A stretch of DNA of 64,000 nt from Petrolisthes cinctipes. Taxonomy: Eukaryota > Arthropoda > Malacostraca > Decapoda > Porcellanidae. The stretch covers positions 570,001-634,000 of the forward strand of contig JAWQEG010001313.1 of assembly GCA_033782935.1 (NCBI GenBank). The letters are read 5' to 3'. Positions 44,896 to 57,208 of this stretch are shown here, one piece after another (the first letter of the stretch is position 1; each line of letters begins with the position of its first letter). The position numbers and the translations under genes were made by a program. A model generated the notes under the pieces. It was not told the origin of the DNA and made no database searches. It worked only from the letters and a program-made list of their open reading frames with translations.

Positions 44896-45291
44896 CTTCC
44901 CCCTTTAGATTAGAGGCCCTATGCAAAAAAAATAAAAATAAATACGGTAAATCAATAAAAAAATATTCTTGGTGTTGACTTTGGTTTGGTAACAATACAA
45001 TGACTCCCTTCACACACAATACACCACACATTGTATAGGTATGTACAGTTGGCAGCATAAATTCATGTCCATCTCATCTTGAACCAGTTTTTATTCCAAC
45101 AACATACATAATTTACCATATGAGAACTATATCTGTCATCTCTGTATTGAAATTGTATTACAACATCACTATAGCTAATACATACATACACAGGTGGAAA
45201 TAACATCATACGTAATTTTTACCATATGAGAACTGTATCTGTCATCTCTGTATTAAAATTGTATTACCGTACATCACTATAGCTAATACTG
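44896..45291. other. Unassigned AT-rich sequence
   Basis: Includes a partial earlier copy of the TCTGTCATCTCTGTATT motif that recurs in the next element. No gene. Confidence 0.55.
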
Positions 45292-45713
45292 TACAGCCAC
45301 AATCAAATAACCACCGACACTTTCCTTTCATTGTGCAAAATAATCAGTACCATATCAAAATATAATCATACAACACCTTATGTCAACTCAACCCCCTCAA
45401 TTATTATTATTATGATGTCATCTCTGTATTAAAATTGTATTACCGTACATCACTATAGCTAATACTGTACAGCCACAATCAAATAACCACCGACACTTTC
45501 CTTCCATTGTGCAAAATAATCAGTATCATATCAAAATATAATCATACAACACCTTATGTCAACTCAACCCCCTCAATTATTATTATTATGAGGTGCTGCA
45601 AAATCATACACGTGTTATTCTTTATTACCAGGATATTTATTCTTCTTATTATTATTATTATTATTATTATGAAGTTCTGCAAAATCATACACGTGTTGTT
45701 CTTTATTCCCAAG

Positions 45714-45754
<41 letters not shown>

Positions 45755-46045
45755 GGACTGCAATATCATACATGTGTTGTTCTTTATTACCTAGATTATT
45801 ATTATTATTATTATGAGGTGCTGCAATATCATACACGTGTTTTTCTTTATTACCAAGATATTTACTACGATGGAAGGAAAGTGTTGGTGGATATTATTAT
45901 TATTACTATTATTATTATGAGGTGCTGCAATATCATACACATGTTGTTCTTTATTACCAAGATATTTGCTACGTATTGTTCTTTATTACCAAGATATGTA
46001 CTACGATGGAAGGAAAGTGTGGGTGGATATTTGATTGTGGCTGTA
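45292..46045. mobile_element. MITE-A copy 4 with duplicated left end
   Basis: 45294-46043 with CAGCCACAATCAAATAACCA and the inverse terminus, TA on both sides. The left ~178 bp plus upstream flank is tandemly duplicated (second start at about 45470). The interior has five ATT-separated subunits with CATACACGTGTTGTTCTTTA. Confidence 0.8.
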
Positions 46046-46266
46046 CTGGAAATATCAAAGAAAGTACAGGAAACCAGACTACAGTGATATAGTTCAATGT
46101 GAGGGAGGATTTGAGAGAGAAAGGTTATAGTCTTAAATTCAGCAGGGCTATATTAACCATGCATTGTAGAAAAAATTGTCTTGTGAGTTCTCTTTCTAAC
46201 ATATTATGTACAGTTGGCCACACATGAAGCTGGTATGGCTCGTTACTTGTAAGGTGGCTACAACGA

Positions 46267-46269
<3 letters not shown>

Positions 46270-46316
<47 letters not shown>
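46270..46316. repeat. (CT)n microsatellite
   Basis: About 23 CT units. Confidence 0.98.
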
Positions 46317-46319
<3 letters not shown>

Positions 46320-46452
46320 GTTTGTTGACAGGCAGACCGTAAAATATTATTACTATCTGCTTGTCAACATACTATAACTTTTGTTCACTTTCCTTCCTGT
46401 TGTAAGTATCTTACAAGTAACGAGGCGTACCAGATTCAAGTGTGGGCAACTG

Positions 46453-46662
46453 TACACTCGGATACCACAGTCCATAGCCCACCTGAGTCGAAGCCCGAGA
46501 TCTGAAGCAGGGAGTTTCTGGATGACACCCACCCAAACCATCACAAGGCTACACACACATTTCAAACCAATGGAGGCTTTGGGTGGGCTGTCGTCCAGAA
46601 ACCACCTGCTTCAGATCTCGGGCTTTGATTGGGTGGGCTAGGGACTGTGGTATCCGAGTGTA
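46453..46662. mobile_element. MITE-B, palindromic, TA-flanked
   Basis: 46455-46660 with ~95-bp inverted arms: CACTCGGATACCACAGTCC, GCCCACCTGAGTCGAAGCC and GAGATCTGAAGCAGG against their inverses. The loop carries CATCACAAGGCTACACAC. TA lies on both sides. Relatives are at 6141-6335 and 27565-27750. A truncated LINE begins within 10 bp of its right end. Confidence 0.82.
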
Positions 46663-46667
46663 CATAT

Positions 46668-48965
46668 ATAGACGGCACCTACTTGATTTGTTTCTTACTA
46701 CCAATCCCGAAACATATAGTGTTGAAGTGAAGTCCCCTCTTGGATCCTCAGACCATTGCCTCATTGCAGTCTCCTGTTCCCACTCCTCCCTACCCATCCA
46801 CTCTGAACCCATCCGAGTGACCAAATGGCACTATGATGCTGCAGATTGGGTGGGGTTCCGTGACTTTTTAATTAACATTCCTTGGTCATCATTTTACTCT
46901 ACTGACTCAGATAGCTTCCTGAACCATATTACTGACTTTATAAAAATAGGAATGGAAACATATATCCCTCACCATCAATACTCAAAAAGATCTAACTCTC
47001 CAAAATGGTTTGATCACAGCTGTGCCATTGCTACAGAACAAAAATCAATAGCCTATAATGTCTATACAAAGTCGAAAACTCTTCAGTCATACAATTATTT
47101 CAAAATTGTCAGATGCCATGCTAAAGCTGTAATTAATTTTGCCAAATCTAACTTCATACATAAACAAGTCAATAAATTACTGAATAATCCTAATGATAAT
47201 AAGATCTTTTGGTCAACAGTAAACTCATTCAAATCTAACTTCAACCATGGTTCATCTATTCCCCCTTTAAAGAATAGCAATGGAAATCTCATATGTGATC
47301 CACGTGGTAAAGCAAATCTTTTGGTCAATATCTTCGCCACAAATTCAAACCTCAATGACCCTGCTCAAAACACTTCCCTTTTTGAATTTTAACTCCCCAG
47401 AAAGTCCACCCTTAATAATTCATACAAGACAAGTGCGGACCATTTTGGAGAATCTATCTATCGACAAAGCTCTAGGGCCAGATGAAATTCCTCCCACTGT
47501 ATTAAAAAATTGCTCAAAAGAATTAGCTCCAATTCTCTCAAAATTGTTTCGTGCATGTCTCCATACCTCGTCCTTCCCAGCCGCCTGGAAAGAAGCCAAT
47601 GTACAACCAATTCCCAAAAAAGGAGCTACCGCAAATCCATCAAATTACAGACCAATTGCCATCACGTCTACTCTCGGTAAAATATTTGAATTAGTTCTTA
47701 ACAATCACTTTGTAAAGCACCTTGAGAAAAATCATCTGCTAAATGATAAGCAATATGGCTTTAGACAGAGACGATCTACTGTGGACCTGCTCTGTTATTT
47801 CATAGATAACATATTCCAATCAACTGATAAACATGGAGAGACTCACACAATTTGCCTTGATATATCTAAAGCCTTTGACAGAGTATGGCACAGATCATTA
47901 CTGTCTAAGCTTCCACATTATGGCCTTCAATCTTTTGTTCCCCTAATTAATTCAAATCTTAGCAACATAAAATTACGTGTGATGGTAGATGGTCTGTATT
48001 CCGACTTTCATCCCATTAATGCTGGTGTTCCTCAAGGAGCGGTCTTGGCTCCAACTTTGTTCCTCATTCATATTAATGATCTTTTGTCAGTTACTCAGAA
48101 TTCAATTCACTCCTATGCTGATGATTCAACTATTCACAGTTCCTTCTCATTTAATGATAGTTTTACTCAACACAATATTTTAGAATACAAACTTGCCACT
48201 TCAATTTCATTAAATGAAGACTTAACGAAGATCTTTGAATGGGGACAAAACAACCTAGTTTCTTTCAATGCAAATAAAACTGAATACATCCCGTTCTCAA
48301 ATAGATCAGATAATCAAGATTCTCACATTATTTTCAATAATACAAATATCCCCAAGTCCCACAGCATTGATCTCCTTGGTGTAACTTTAAATGAAAACCT
48401 CAGCTGGACTCCCTATGTAAAATCCATTGTCAAAACTGCATCTAGGAAGATGGGACTTTTATACAGAGCTTGTAATTATTTGACTGACGAGCAGTTAGCA
48501 GTAATATATAAGAGTCATGTGCGTTCCCAGATGGAATATTGTTCACCTCTGTGGGCTGGTTGTGGATCGGTGGTGTTAAGACAATTAGATAAAATTCAAA
48601 ACAGAGCTATCAGACTGATCAATAATCCTATGATCACTAATGAATTCCCTCCCTTATCAGTACGTAGAAATGTTGCTTCCCTTGCACTATTTTATAGATA
48701 CTTTTATAAGAAATGTTCGGATGAACTTGCCCTGATTATACCACACCTTTGCGTCTTCCCACGGAGGACTAGGGCAGCTGAGAATGCGCATGAGTTCACA
48801 CTGACTCCTCCACGTTGCAGGACAACTGCTTACAAAAATTCATTTACTCCCCGTACTACTTCCCTGTGGAATTCTCTACCAAGGGAATGTTTTCCAGCAA
48901 GTTATAACCCCCAGCAATTTAAATCCAGTTGTTTTAAATATTTTATGAGTGGAGGATGCCAATAG
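46668..48965 (+). pseudogene. LINE endonuclease end and reverse transcriptase, one frameshift
   Basis: First frame (to 47392): LGSSDHCLIAVS (end of endonuclease), FRDFLINIPWSSFYS, SPKWFDHSCA and NKIFWSTVNSFKSN. The second frame, from about 47390, picks up at NSPESPPLIIHT: IDKALGPDEIPPTVLKN, WKEANVQPIPKKGATA, NYRPIAITSTLGKIFE, QYGFRQRRSTVDLLCYF, CLDISKAFDRVWHRSLL (motif A), AGVPQGAVLAPTLF (motif B) and SYADDSTIHS (motif C). The C-terminal domain has RSQMEYCSPLWAGCG, LDKIQNRAIRLI and TTSLWNSLPREC. RT motifs are intact; the 5' truncation and shift make this copy inactive. Confidence 0.88.
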
Positions 48966-49075
48966 GCAAATGGAACCATTTATTTATTTGTTTTTTCCTT
49001 TCCTCCACTCACTATATGTAAAAAAAAAAAATAAAAAAAATACAAAAAAAAAGAAAAAAAAAAAAATAAAAGTTA
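46668..49075 (+). mobile_element. 5'-truncated LINE with A-rich tail
   Basis: It begins inside the endonuclease domain (SPLGSSDHCLIAVS), continues through the linker and RT to a stop at 48965 and ends in an A-rich tail (49019-49070). A single frameshift near 47390 separates linker and RT frames. RT motifs place it in the Jockey/CR1 superclade. Confidence 0.88.
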
Positions 49076-49109
49076 AATATTTGTATATTCACGATATCCT
49101 TTTTCCCAT

Positions 49110-49975
49110 GCTAAGATGTGGGAAGATAGGAGTAATGGTCGGTCACCACACAGTGAGAGAGAGTAGATTCCTGGGGATACCTACACTTGGATGGACTTAG
49201 TTGATACTGACTCTCTTGGCTTCTCCTCAGCCAGACATTACCTCGGTTATACAAATATAACCGGAATGATAACTCCCAAGAAACTACTCTCCCTCTGTCG
49301 ACTTTAGGTGGAACTAGGGTTTCGAAACACTTTGGAGGAAGGTAGTAGAGGTCACGAGTTCGAATAACCTTCCCCTTGTTGACCTCGAGATGGAACTGCT
49401 GGGGTCGAGACCACGAGTCCGTAACAGCCACCATGGTGACCGTGCCCTTCAAATGAATTGGAATAAAATGCTGAGTATGCTGGAGGACTGGCAGGAATGT
49501 AGTCCCCAAGCATTGTCTCTTGGAGAGAAACACATGCAGGAGAGAAGCCAGAGAGAAGAATGCGCAGTTCCTCCCAAGAAGCACGCAAGCCAAGGCAATT
49601 CCACTGAAGGACCTTGAACTGATTTTTGGGAAGCCTCACGGAGGTACTTCCCACTACGACCTCGACCTGAGGGTTTACTCAAACAATAAGATTTGTCTAA
49701 TCCTGGGCCACTAGAAGAAGAGCGAACCCGAGGAGTAGTACGTGGGGCAGTAATTGGGACCCGTAGACGAGTCCCTGAAGCATCTGATATGTTAGAAGAA
49801 GATGAAGGTATATGAGATGGGATATTCTTTGAAACAATTACATTGGTTCTGTCCTGTACAGCAGTGGTATCACTGACACAGGCAGATACATCAACATCCA
49901 TAATACAGGTGGTAGAATCACTCCACTGCTCAAGCGGAAGAGAAACTGAATCTTTTTAAGTCACAACATCCGTGG
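49110..49975 (-). pseudogene. 5' fragment of another LINE: ORF1 end and endonuclease start
   Basis: On the minus strand an ORF1 C-terminal frame (to about 49600; TTPRVRSSSSGPGLDKS) runs into an overlapping ORF2 frame: FKVLQWNCLGLRASWEEL (catalytic Asn in QWN), GFSPACVSLQETML (catalytic Glu), then YSNSFEGHGHHGG. The rest of the endonuclease and the RT are absent. The left part (49110-49340) is different, non-LINE-like sequence. It meets the A-tail of the preceding LINE on its left and the inverted gene duplication on its right. Confidence 0.72.
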
Positions 49976-49981
49976 CATCCA

Positions 49982-50456
49982 GATAGGGAAGGAAGGAAGG
50001 AATGAGAGAAGAATGGAGAGAAGGAATAAAGGAAGGAAGGAGGAAATGAGAGAAGAATGGAGAGAATTAGTAAAGGAAGAAAGCAAGGAAGGAGGAAAGA
50101 ATAGAAGAATAGAGAGGAGTTAAGGCAGGAAGGAAGGAGGAAAAAATAGAAGAATGGAGAGGAGATAGGGAAGGAAGGAAGGAAGGAAGAGAGAGGAGAA
50201 GAATGGAGAGAAGGAGATAGGGAAGGAAGGAAGGAAAGAGGAAAGAATAGAGAGAAGAAGATAGGGAAGGAAGGAAGGAAGATAGAGGAGAAGAATGGAG
50301 AGAAGGAGATCGGGAAGGAAGGAAGGAATGAGAGAAGAATGAAGAGAAGGAATAAAGGAAGGAAGGAGGGAAGGAGAGAAGAATGGAGGAAAGGAGAGAG
50401 AGAAGAATGGAGAGATGGAGCAGAAATGTTGATATAAATAATAATCCACTATTACC

Positions 50457-50515
<59 letters not shown>

Positions 50516-50520
50516 ACACA
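49982..50520. repeat. Polypurine tract and (GA)n, inverse of 2186-2800
   Basis: GGAAGGAAGG/GAGAAGAATGG sequence then about 27 GA units. It is the intron 1 tract of the duplicated gene, about half the length of the other copy. Confidence 0.93.
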
Positions 50521-50549
50521 TATCACTAACAACTTTCCTCTCTCACCAG

Positions 50550-50977
50550 AATGTCCTGCCTACAACCAGTCATCCATGGTGCCTCAACAACCATTAGAGA
50601 TGAACAAAATCGGTGAAGGTGTCCTGGAGGCTCGCTTTCAGTTATTGTCTCCACCTGATGATAATACCACGTGGGGGACAAGTCTACACATCATGAATCA
50701 AGACAATAAACAAACTCTGGCAACACTCGACATTGATCACATTACCGGACCTCATAACCAAGTCAACATCAAGTGTTCCTGTACTAGTGAAGATGATCAT
50801 TCCAGTGTCAAAACCATCACAGGACCAGACGTCATCACCAAGCTGGCACTTCAAGACTTTTTCAAGCTTCGTGTAGGGTGTTGGCATCTTTATTACCACA
50901 CCCGTTTCAAGATGACCTACCCATTGTCATTCACCCGCTACAAGTGGGAAAAACAACCTAAACATCTCAAGAAGAAG
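50550..50977 (+). CDS. Exon 2 of secreted protein copy 2
   Basis: 428 nt beginning CPAYNQSSMVPQQ in frame from the splice site; no stop. It holds the diverged segment at 50881-50920. Confidence 0.66.
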
Positions 50978-51470
50978 GTCAGTTGTTCTCTTTATTAGCA
51001 ATGCATACAGATAAAATCATGACAATTATTACCATAACCTGACCTAACCTAGCCTAGCCAACCCTATCCTAACAAAACCTAACTTAACCTAACCAAAACT
51101 GATCTAACCTAATCTAACCTGCCATAACCTAGCCTAAAGTAACATAACCTAACCAATCCTAATCAAACCTAACCTAACCTGCAGTAACCTAACCTACGGA
51201 AATCTAACCTAACTTAACCTACAGTAACCTAAGCTAACCTAACTATTACCAGATGAATATAATAATGATGTAAATAATGATGTGTTTTATTATTATTTCA
51301 GGGAGGAGAGTGTTGGGTGGAGTTGTCAACAAACAATGATGATGAGGAGGAGAAACAAATATTGGACCACAAGTGTCCCTACAACCTACCAGAGTTCCCA
51401 CAACTTCAACTGACAGTCAAGTGTCCAGATAATGATGAACATTGTGCAACTATAAACTTCTGCAACACCG
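50550..51470 (+). CDS. Secreted cysteine-rich protein, inverted partial copy 2
   Basis: Two exons, 50550-50977 and 51302-51470, with the same phases and splice sites as copy 1 (CACCAG acceptor, AAG|GTCAGT donor, TTTCAG acceptor, G|GTTAGT end). Exon 2 is one codon longer than in copy 1. All nine ectodomain cysteines are kept. Outside one patch only a few residues differ; in the patch after GC, nearly every residue differs. No signal-peptide exon was found in the 3 kb upstream, where LINE fragments abut the intron tract. The copy may be a truncated but uninterrupted paralogue, or it may use an exon not recognised. Confidence 0.62.
51030..51245. repeat. Degenerate CCTAA-type array, inverse of 1425-1675
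   Basis: AACCTAACCTAACC-like units fill the intron between the two exons of copy 2. Confidence 0.85.
51302..51470 (+). CDS. Exon 3 of secreted protein copy 2
   Basis: 169 nt, GGECWVELS to FCNT, no stop before the donor-like boundary. A few residue changes from copy 1, for example DEHC for DKQC. Confidence 0.66.
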
Positions 51471-52112
51471 GTTAGTCTAATTCATCAACTTATGTTTATA
51501 TTCTTTAATTAAATTATATACTATATTAGTATTATATTAGATGTCAGACAAGGATTTTTATAGCATTAATAATGAATGAAAGGTTATTGACAACTATCAT
51601 TTAATTATCAATATAAGAAAATTAAGCATGTAACACCAAGGTAAGGGTGTTTATACACTTGTGGTACATTGGAGTGCCTTCATTCCTTCAAAGAATGTCA
51701 AGAAACAGGAACAGCAGGTAAACAAATACACTAATGTCCTGTTACTTGGAATAATTTGGAGGAATCAGTTGCTCCAGTATTACCTCATGAAAGGAATTAT
51801 TTGTAATGGGTGAATTAGAAAGCTACTAATTACACCAAACTATCCCAGGAAACAAATCATCTCAGTGATTCTAATACTCACAACATTCTCACCTTGTCTT
51901 ATGGTAACCTTAAAGTTAATTATGCCTTTAAACAATTTCCAGCAACAGGCCACCATTACACTCACTGGTACCATAACACTCTCACTGGTACCATAACACC
52001 CTCACTGGTACCATAACACTCTCACTGGTGCCATAACACTCTCTCTGGTACCATAACACTCTCACTGGTACCATAACACCCTCACTGGTACCATAACACC
52101 CTCACTGGTATT
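51471..52112. repeat. Inverted-duplicate flank with Fold copy 6 and 20-bp minisatellite
   Basis: Inverse of about 560-1201. It includes the Fold repeat at 51640-51790 and about eight units of the 20-bp minisatellite (CACTGGTACCATAACACYCT) at 51950-52110, where homology to the left end stops. Confidence 0.9.
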
Positions 52113-52517
52113 CTACGAAATATGATTAATATCTTTTGAAGGTTAGGTAAACTCATCCGACAATGCCAGCTGCAAATCTTAGCATTTCCCTACATTTCAC
52201 AGATTTTCTTCTTATACAGGCCTGGTATTATCCTTCTGCATTGAAAATATGATTCAATATACGTTATAGAATATCACATAAATATTTCAATCATGATAAC
52301 ACTTATTAAGATGAAATAAATATGGCCTCCTTAGTCCGAAAACATATTAGGCTTCCACTCCCTCCGACGCTCACTGCCATTTGACAACACAAGTTAAAAT
52401 AGTTTTTATCAGTATTCATTGTACTTTACTCAGATCACACACACACCATACTTTATACAGCAAAATATACTCAAAATTATATTTTATATCTCTGGTGTAT
52501 GTTAATGATATAACTTG

Positions 52518-52520
<3 letters not shown>
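52113..52520. other. Unassigned AT-rich sequence
   Basis: No gene or repeat arm recognised. Confidence 0.55.
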
Positions 52521-52522
<2 letters not shown>

Positions 52523-52584
<62 letters not shown>

Positions 52585-52770
52585 TATAGCAAGGAAGGAT
52601 ATTTTCTTTGAGGCAAGTGAGGTTAAAAGAAATGGCAATTTCAGCTTTGGAGAGTTTATTGTTGGTTTTCTCCAATTGTCTAACAATTTTCTTCTGGTCA
52701 GGGTAGATTTTCTGTAGTAATTGGCCTAGGTTCGACAACGTTTCGGAGATAACATTCTCCATCTTCAGGT
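52523..52770 (-). pseudogene. Penelope-like element N-terminal fragment ending in (TA)n
   Basis: From the ATG at 52762 the minus strand reads MENVISETLSNLGQLLQK, KTNNKLSKAEIAISFNLTC and LKENILPCYTN, then enters (TA)n at 52581-52523. The related fragments at 59262-59452 break at the same residue. The start codon overlaps a CTGAAGATGGAGAATG...CTCCGAAACG box like the hammerhead-type motif of these elements. The RT and nuclease are missing. Confidence 0.65.
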
Positions 52771-52895
52771 ATAGGTAGAGTGACAGTGTAGTGTGATTCC
52801 GGGGTATATATAGGGAACTGGTGGCTCAAGTGACACTATAGTCAAACCAGAATATACTGAGCCTTCGGGTCGAGGATTAAGAGCGGCGTTGCCAA

Positions 52896-52937
<42 letters not shown>

Positions 52938-53639
52938 TCGCTGAGTGTTACAACTCGTCGAGCGCCACACCTACTTAAGCGAGATAATTGCCTTTAAAGT
53001 ATAGGTAATAATGTCACGCGTAAGGTAAACACGAACAATCTGTTAACCGTTACTTCACTTCATCAACTTGATATCACCACACTATAACATATACTGTGGT
53101 ATTTCAGACTCCATTAGAGGCCAAATTTTCTTAGCTTTCAACTGATATATGCCAACAAGTGTTCAGTTCTTATTAAGAAAGATATTACAGGTATAATAAA
53201 TACGAGTACCATGGAGAAAATGTGAAAAGTTATTCTCGTTCTGATATATTAGATTAGAATGGAGAATTGGTAAATAATAATAAAATATACTATTTCGATT
53301 AAGAAACTACATTGTTCAATCATTCTATGGGTATAGTTTAGATGTAGGTACGTTACAGAATAACTTTGAAAAGTTTAAAAGACTATGATACTCTCATAAT
53401 TTCCCGCGGTCTAATCCTCGGCCTTGTCGCCTTGTCGGGTGCAGGTGGTGTGGCGCCGGTCGCTGCCACACGTACGATTCAACTGTTCTATTGCTTTTGA
53501 GTTTTCTAGGTTAAACTGTTATGAATGAGTGGTAAGCAGAGGAACTGCTGAGTCATCATGCATCAATTTTAACTAGTTGACAATGTTATAACATTATAAT
53601 TTCTGTCTAATGTATTATATTGCTGTATTATAATAATAC

Positions 53640-53714
<75 letters not shown>

Positions 53715-54685
53715 GTGTGTGTGTGTGTGCAAAAATGTTTACATACTACATACTCCTCACACTTGACTAATGACTACTCACTCGAAAAAAAAGGTGATGC
53801 AGTGTGAGCACAAGCCCTCTCTGGTGTAGCCTATAAAACACAGGAATAAAGCTTGTATTTTCACGTTGCTGTAATCTCCGTAGCAAAAGAACAAGAGATA
53901 CAGCATTACAAAAAATTGGAACACAGGCTAAGGGTAAGCAAGTCTCATTTAAAATAATTATAGTCTTACTTAATTGAATGTGATTTGCTCATCATTGCAT
54001 TCTTTGTTGTTTGTCAGCTCCTGTGAAAACGTCCCATGGTGAGTAAATTAATCACAAGACTCTCCACTCCCTGCAACACATAAGATATCCCTCTGATTGC
54101 CTCCAGGTCCCCCCCAAATAATTATAATATTGGATGCAAAATCAATGATCAGTATAACATGAACACTTCATTAATATAAAAATAAATACCATGCCGTACT
54201 GTAAATTAAATGATTTACATCAATAACAACCTGCATCTGTACAACTAAAATAACTTGAAATAATCAGGTTGGTGCACCTTTCGCCCCTTCTCAATGGACA
54301 CCACAATAAAGTCATTTATAACCCAGTCATTATTGTAATGTTTTCCCGCTCTGCCCGCCACTCCTCCCACCTCACGCTTCAATATAATACCACTCCACCA
54401 CCCTCTGTTGGTATGTGTCCTGTTATGTGTGTGTGTATGTGTGTTATAATGTTTCCTTCTGTGTTTTGGTATCTTTTTATGTGTCCTGGTGTGTGTCGTG
54501 TACTGTACACGTATTGTCTACTATGCTTGTCCTGTAATACAGAATTCTATTTTCTCTTCTGTCCTAGCCCATATCCTCAGCAGATAATGGCGGTGGGGGT
54601 TCAGTCTCTCTCTCTCCACCATTTTTCCCATCATTCTTTCCCGCCACCCTAACCTGTTTTACTTCTCTATACTGCATTCCAAACC
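52771..54685. other. Unassigned sequence with (TA)n and (GA)n
   Basis: The first ~100 bp may still be Penelope leader. (TA)n lies at 52900-52934 and (GA)n at 53643-53712. A GT-rich patch lies near 54420. No gene recognised in nearly 2 kb. Confidence 0.55.
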
Positions 54686-56290
54686 ATACCTACAACCTTT
54701 CCGTGTCTGCCTACTGTCCCACCTTGTCTCCTGTCCTTCCCACCTACCCTACCTTTCCTTGTCTGCCTACTGTCTCACCTTGTCCCCTGTCCTTCTCACC
54801 TACCCTACCTTTCCCTGTCTGCCTACTGCCCCACCTTGTCCCCTGTCCTTCTCACCTACCCTACCTTTCCATGTCTGCCTACTGTCCCACCTTCTCCCCT
54901 GTCCTTCCCACTTACCCTACCTTTCCCTGTCTGTCTACTGTCCCACCTTGTCCCCTGTCCATTCCATCACCCTGTCCTTCCCACCTACCCTACCTTTCCC
55001 TGTCTGCCTACTGTCCCACCTTGTCCCCTGTCCTTCCCACTTACCCTACCTTTCCCTGTCTGTCTACTGTCCCACCTTGTCCCCTGTCCATTCCATCACC
55101 CTGTCCTTCCCACCTACCCTACCTTTCCCTGTCTGCCTACTGTCCCACCTTGTCCCCTGTCCTTCCCACCTACCCTACCTTTCCCTGTCTGTCTACTGTC
55201 CCACCTTGTCCCCTGTCCTTTCCATCACCCTGTCCTTCCCACCTACCCTACCTTTCCCTGTCTGCCTACTGTCCCACCTTGTCCCCTGTCCTTCTCACCT
55301 ACCCTACCTTTCCCTGTCTGTCTACTGTCTCACCTTGTCCCCTGTCCTTCCCACCTACCCTACCTTTCCCTGTCTGCCTACTGTCCCACCTTGTCCCCTG
55401 TCCTTCCCACTTACCCTACCTTTCCCTGTCTGTCTACTGTCCCACCTTGTCCCCTGTCCATTCCATCAACCTGTCCTTCCCACCTACCCTACCTTTCCCT
55501 GTCTGCCTACTGTCCCACCTTGTCCCCTGTCCTTCTCACCTACCCTACCTTTCCCTGTCTGCCTACTGTCCCACCTTGTCCCCTGTCCTTCCCACTTACC
55601 CTACCTTTCCCTGTCTGTCTACTATCCCACCTTGTCCCCTGTCCATTCCATCACCCTGTCCTTCCCACCTACCCTACCTTTCCCTGTCTGCCTACTGTCC
55701 CACCTTGTCCCCTGTCCTTCTCACCTACCCTACCTTTCCCTGTCTGTCTACTGTCTCACCTTGTCCCCTGTCCTTCCCACCTACCCTACCTTTCCCTGTC
55801 TGCCTACTGTCCCACCTTGTCCCCTGTCCTTCCCACCTACCCTACCTTTCCCTGTCTGTCTACTGTCCCACCTTGTCCCCTGTCCTTTCCATCACCCTGT
55901 CCTTCCCACCTACCCTACCTTTCCCTGTCTGCCTACTGTCCCACCTTGTCCCCTGTCCTTCTCACCTACCCTACCTTTCCCTGTCTGCCTACTGCCCCAC
56001 CTTGTCCCCTGTCATTCTCACCTACTCTACCTTTCCCTGTCTGCCTACTGTCCCACCTTGTCCCCTGTCCTTCCCACCTACCCTACCTTTCCCTGTCTGT
56101 CTACTGTCCCACCTTGTCCCCTGTCCATTCCATCACCTTGTCCTTCCCACCTACCCTACCTTTCCCTGTCTGCCTACTGTCCCACCTTGTCCCCTGTCCT
56201 TCCCACCTACCCTACCTTTCCCTGTCTGTCTACTGTCTCACCTTGTCCCCTGTCCTTCCCATTACTCTGTCCTCCCAACTGTCCACTATT
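54686..56290. repeat. 56-bp minisatellite with 73-bp variant units
   Basis: About 28 units of 56 bp (CCTTCCCACCTACCCTACC... CCACCTTGTCCCCTGT). Every second to fourth unit carries a 17-bp addition (CCATTCCATCACCCTGT). Because 56 is not a multiple of 3 and no phase has a stop, three frames of 490-735 codons are open. They are not credible genes. Confidence 0.96.
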
Positions 56291-56575
56291 CATTACCCTG
56301 TCCCACCGTGACATATCCTTCCCACCACATACATCACAGATGTATGTGTGTTTCCTTCTGTGTTTTGTTATGTGTCCTGTTGTGTGTGTGTTTGTGTGTG
56401 TGTGTGTGTCCTTCTGTGTTTTGTTATGTGTCCTGTTCTATCTATCTATCTATAGCTCCGACGCCTCGTTCCCTCCGGGAACTCCCACCAATGGGGTGGC
56501 CACGTCAGAAGAGTCTCCAGTTTTCCCTGTTCCCGCACTCCCTCCTCACTTGTTCCATCTCCCCTTCCCCCTCAC

Positions 56576-56628
<53 letters not shown>
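56291..56628. repeat. GT-rich duplicated motif and (CT)n
   Basis: TCCTTCTGTGTTTTGTTATG occurs twice (about 56353 and 56410); (CT)n at 56579-56628. Confidence 0.85.
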
Positions 56629-56631
<3 letters not shown>

Positions 56632-57175
56632 CATACTCTTCCACTCTGTTCTGCCATCTAACCGGAAGTCTGCCTCTCACACCAGATCCCACAACTTCAC
56701 TGCCATACACCTTCTTTACAGACTCCACACTTTGCATTCTCTCCACATGTCCAAACCACCTCAGTGTATTACGCTTCACTCTCTCAACCACTCCACATTC
56801 AATATCAATTGCCTTCTCACTCATACCACAGCTCTCATACACTCTCATTACTTTCTCCATCCCACCTAGTATGTCCACATACTCCTCTCAGATAACTCAT
56901 TTCCACTGCACCTATTCTAGACTGATGAGCCCTACTCCATGTCTCCGATGCATATGTCACTGTTAGCAGGAATATACTATTTCTCAGTCCCTTTTTCACT
57001 GCCATACTCACACTTCTACCCTTCATAATCCTCCCCAGTGATATTATGAACTGCCTGCCCCTCACTGCTCTCTCCCTGAATTCTCCTTCCATGTTTACAC
57101 AGAACTGTTCCCAGTTACTTGAATTCCCTCACCTCCTCCATCCTCTCACCCCCTAAAGTTATCTCACATTCAGCC
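56629..57175 (-). pseudogene. RTE-like LINE C-terminal relic
   Basis: Minus-strand reading, across stops: ITLGGERMEEVREFK, FRERAVRGRQFI, VKKGLRNSIFLLTVTYASET, RGVCGHTRWD and NTLRWFGHVERMQ. The YASETW...LRWFGHVERM order is the hallmark of the RTE RT C-terminus. It may be the same family as the relics at 9330 and 12400. It is truncated on both sides by (CT)n and a dispersed repeat. Confidence 0.82.
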
Positions 57176-57179
57176 CAAG

Positions 57180-57208
57180 TTGGTACTATCGGCCACAAGT
57201 ATTCGTAC
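57180..57208. repeat. Left piece of interrupted dispersed repeat, with GTAC
   Basis: ACTATCGGCCACAAGTATTC then GTAC (57205-57208). Its continuation is at 61405 onward, after the inserted 4.2-kb element. An uninterrupted inverse relative lies at 63690-63960. Confidence 0.85.

Noticed and set aside
46668..49975. Twin-priming inversion of a single LINE
   Set aside because: The inverted 5' piece lies after the A-tail rather than before the 3' piece, so two insertions fit better.
54703..56966. Three overlapping ORFs of 491-735 codons
   Set aside because: All are translations of a 56-bp minisatellite, open in every phase; no start context or homology.
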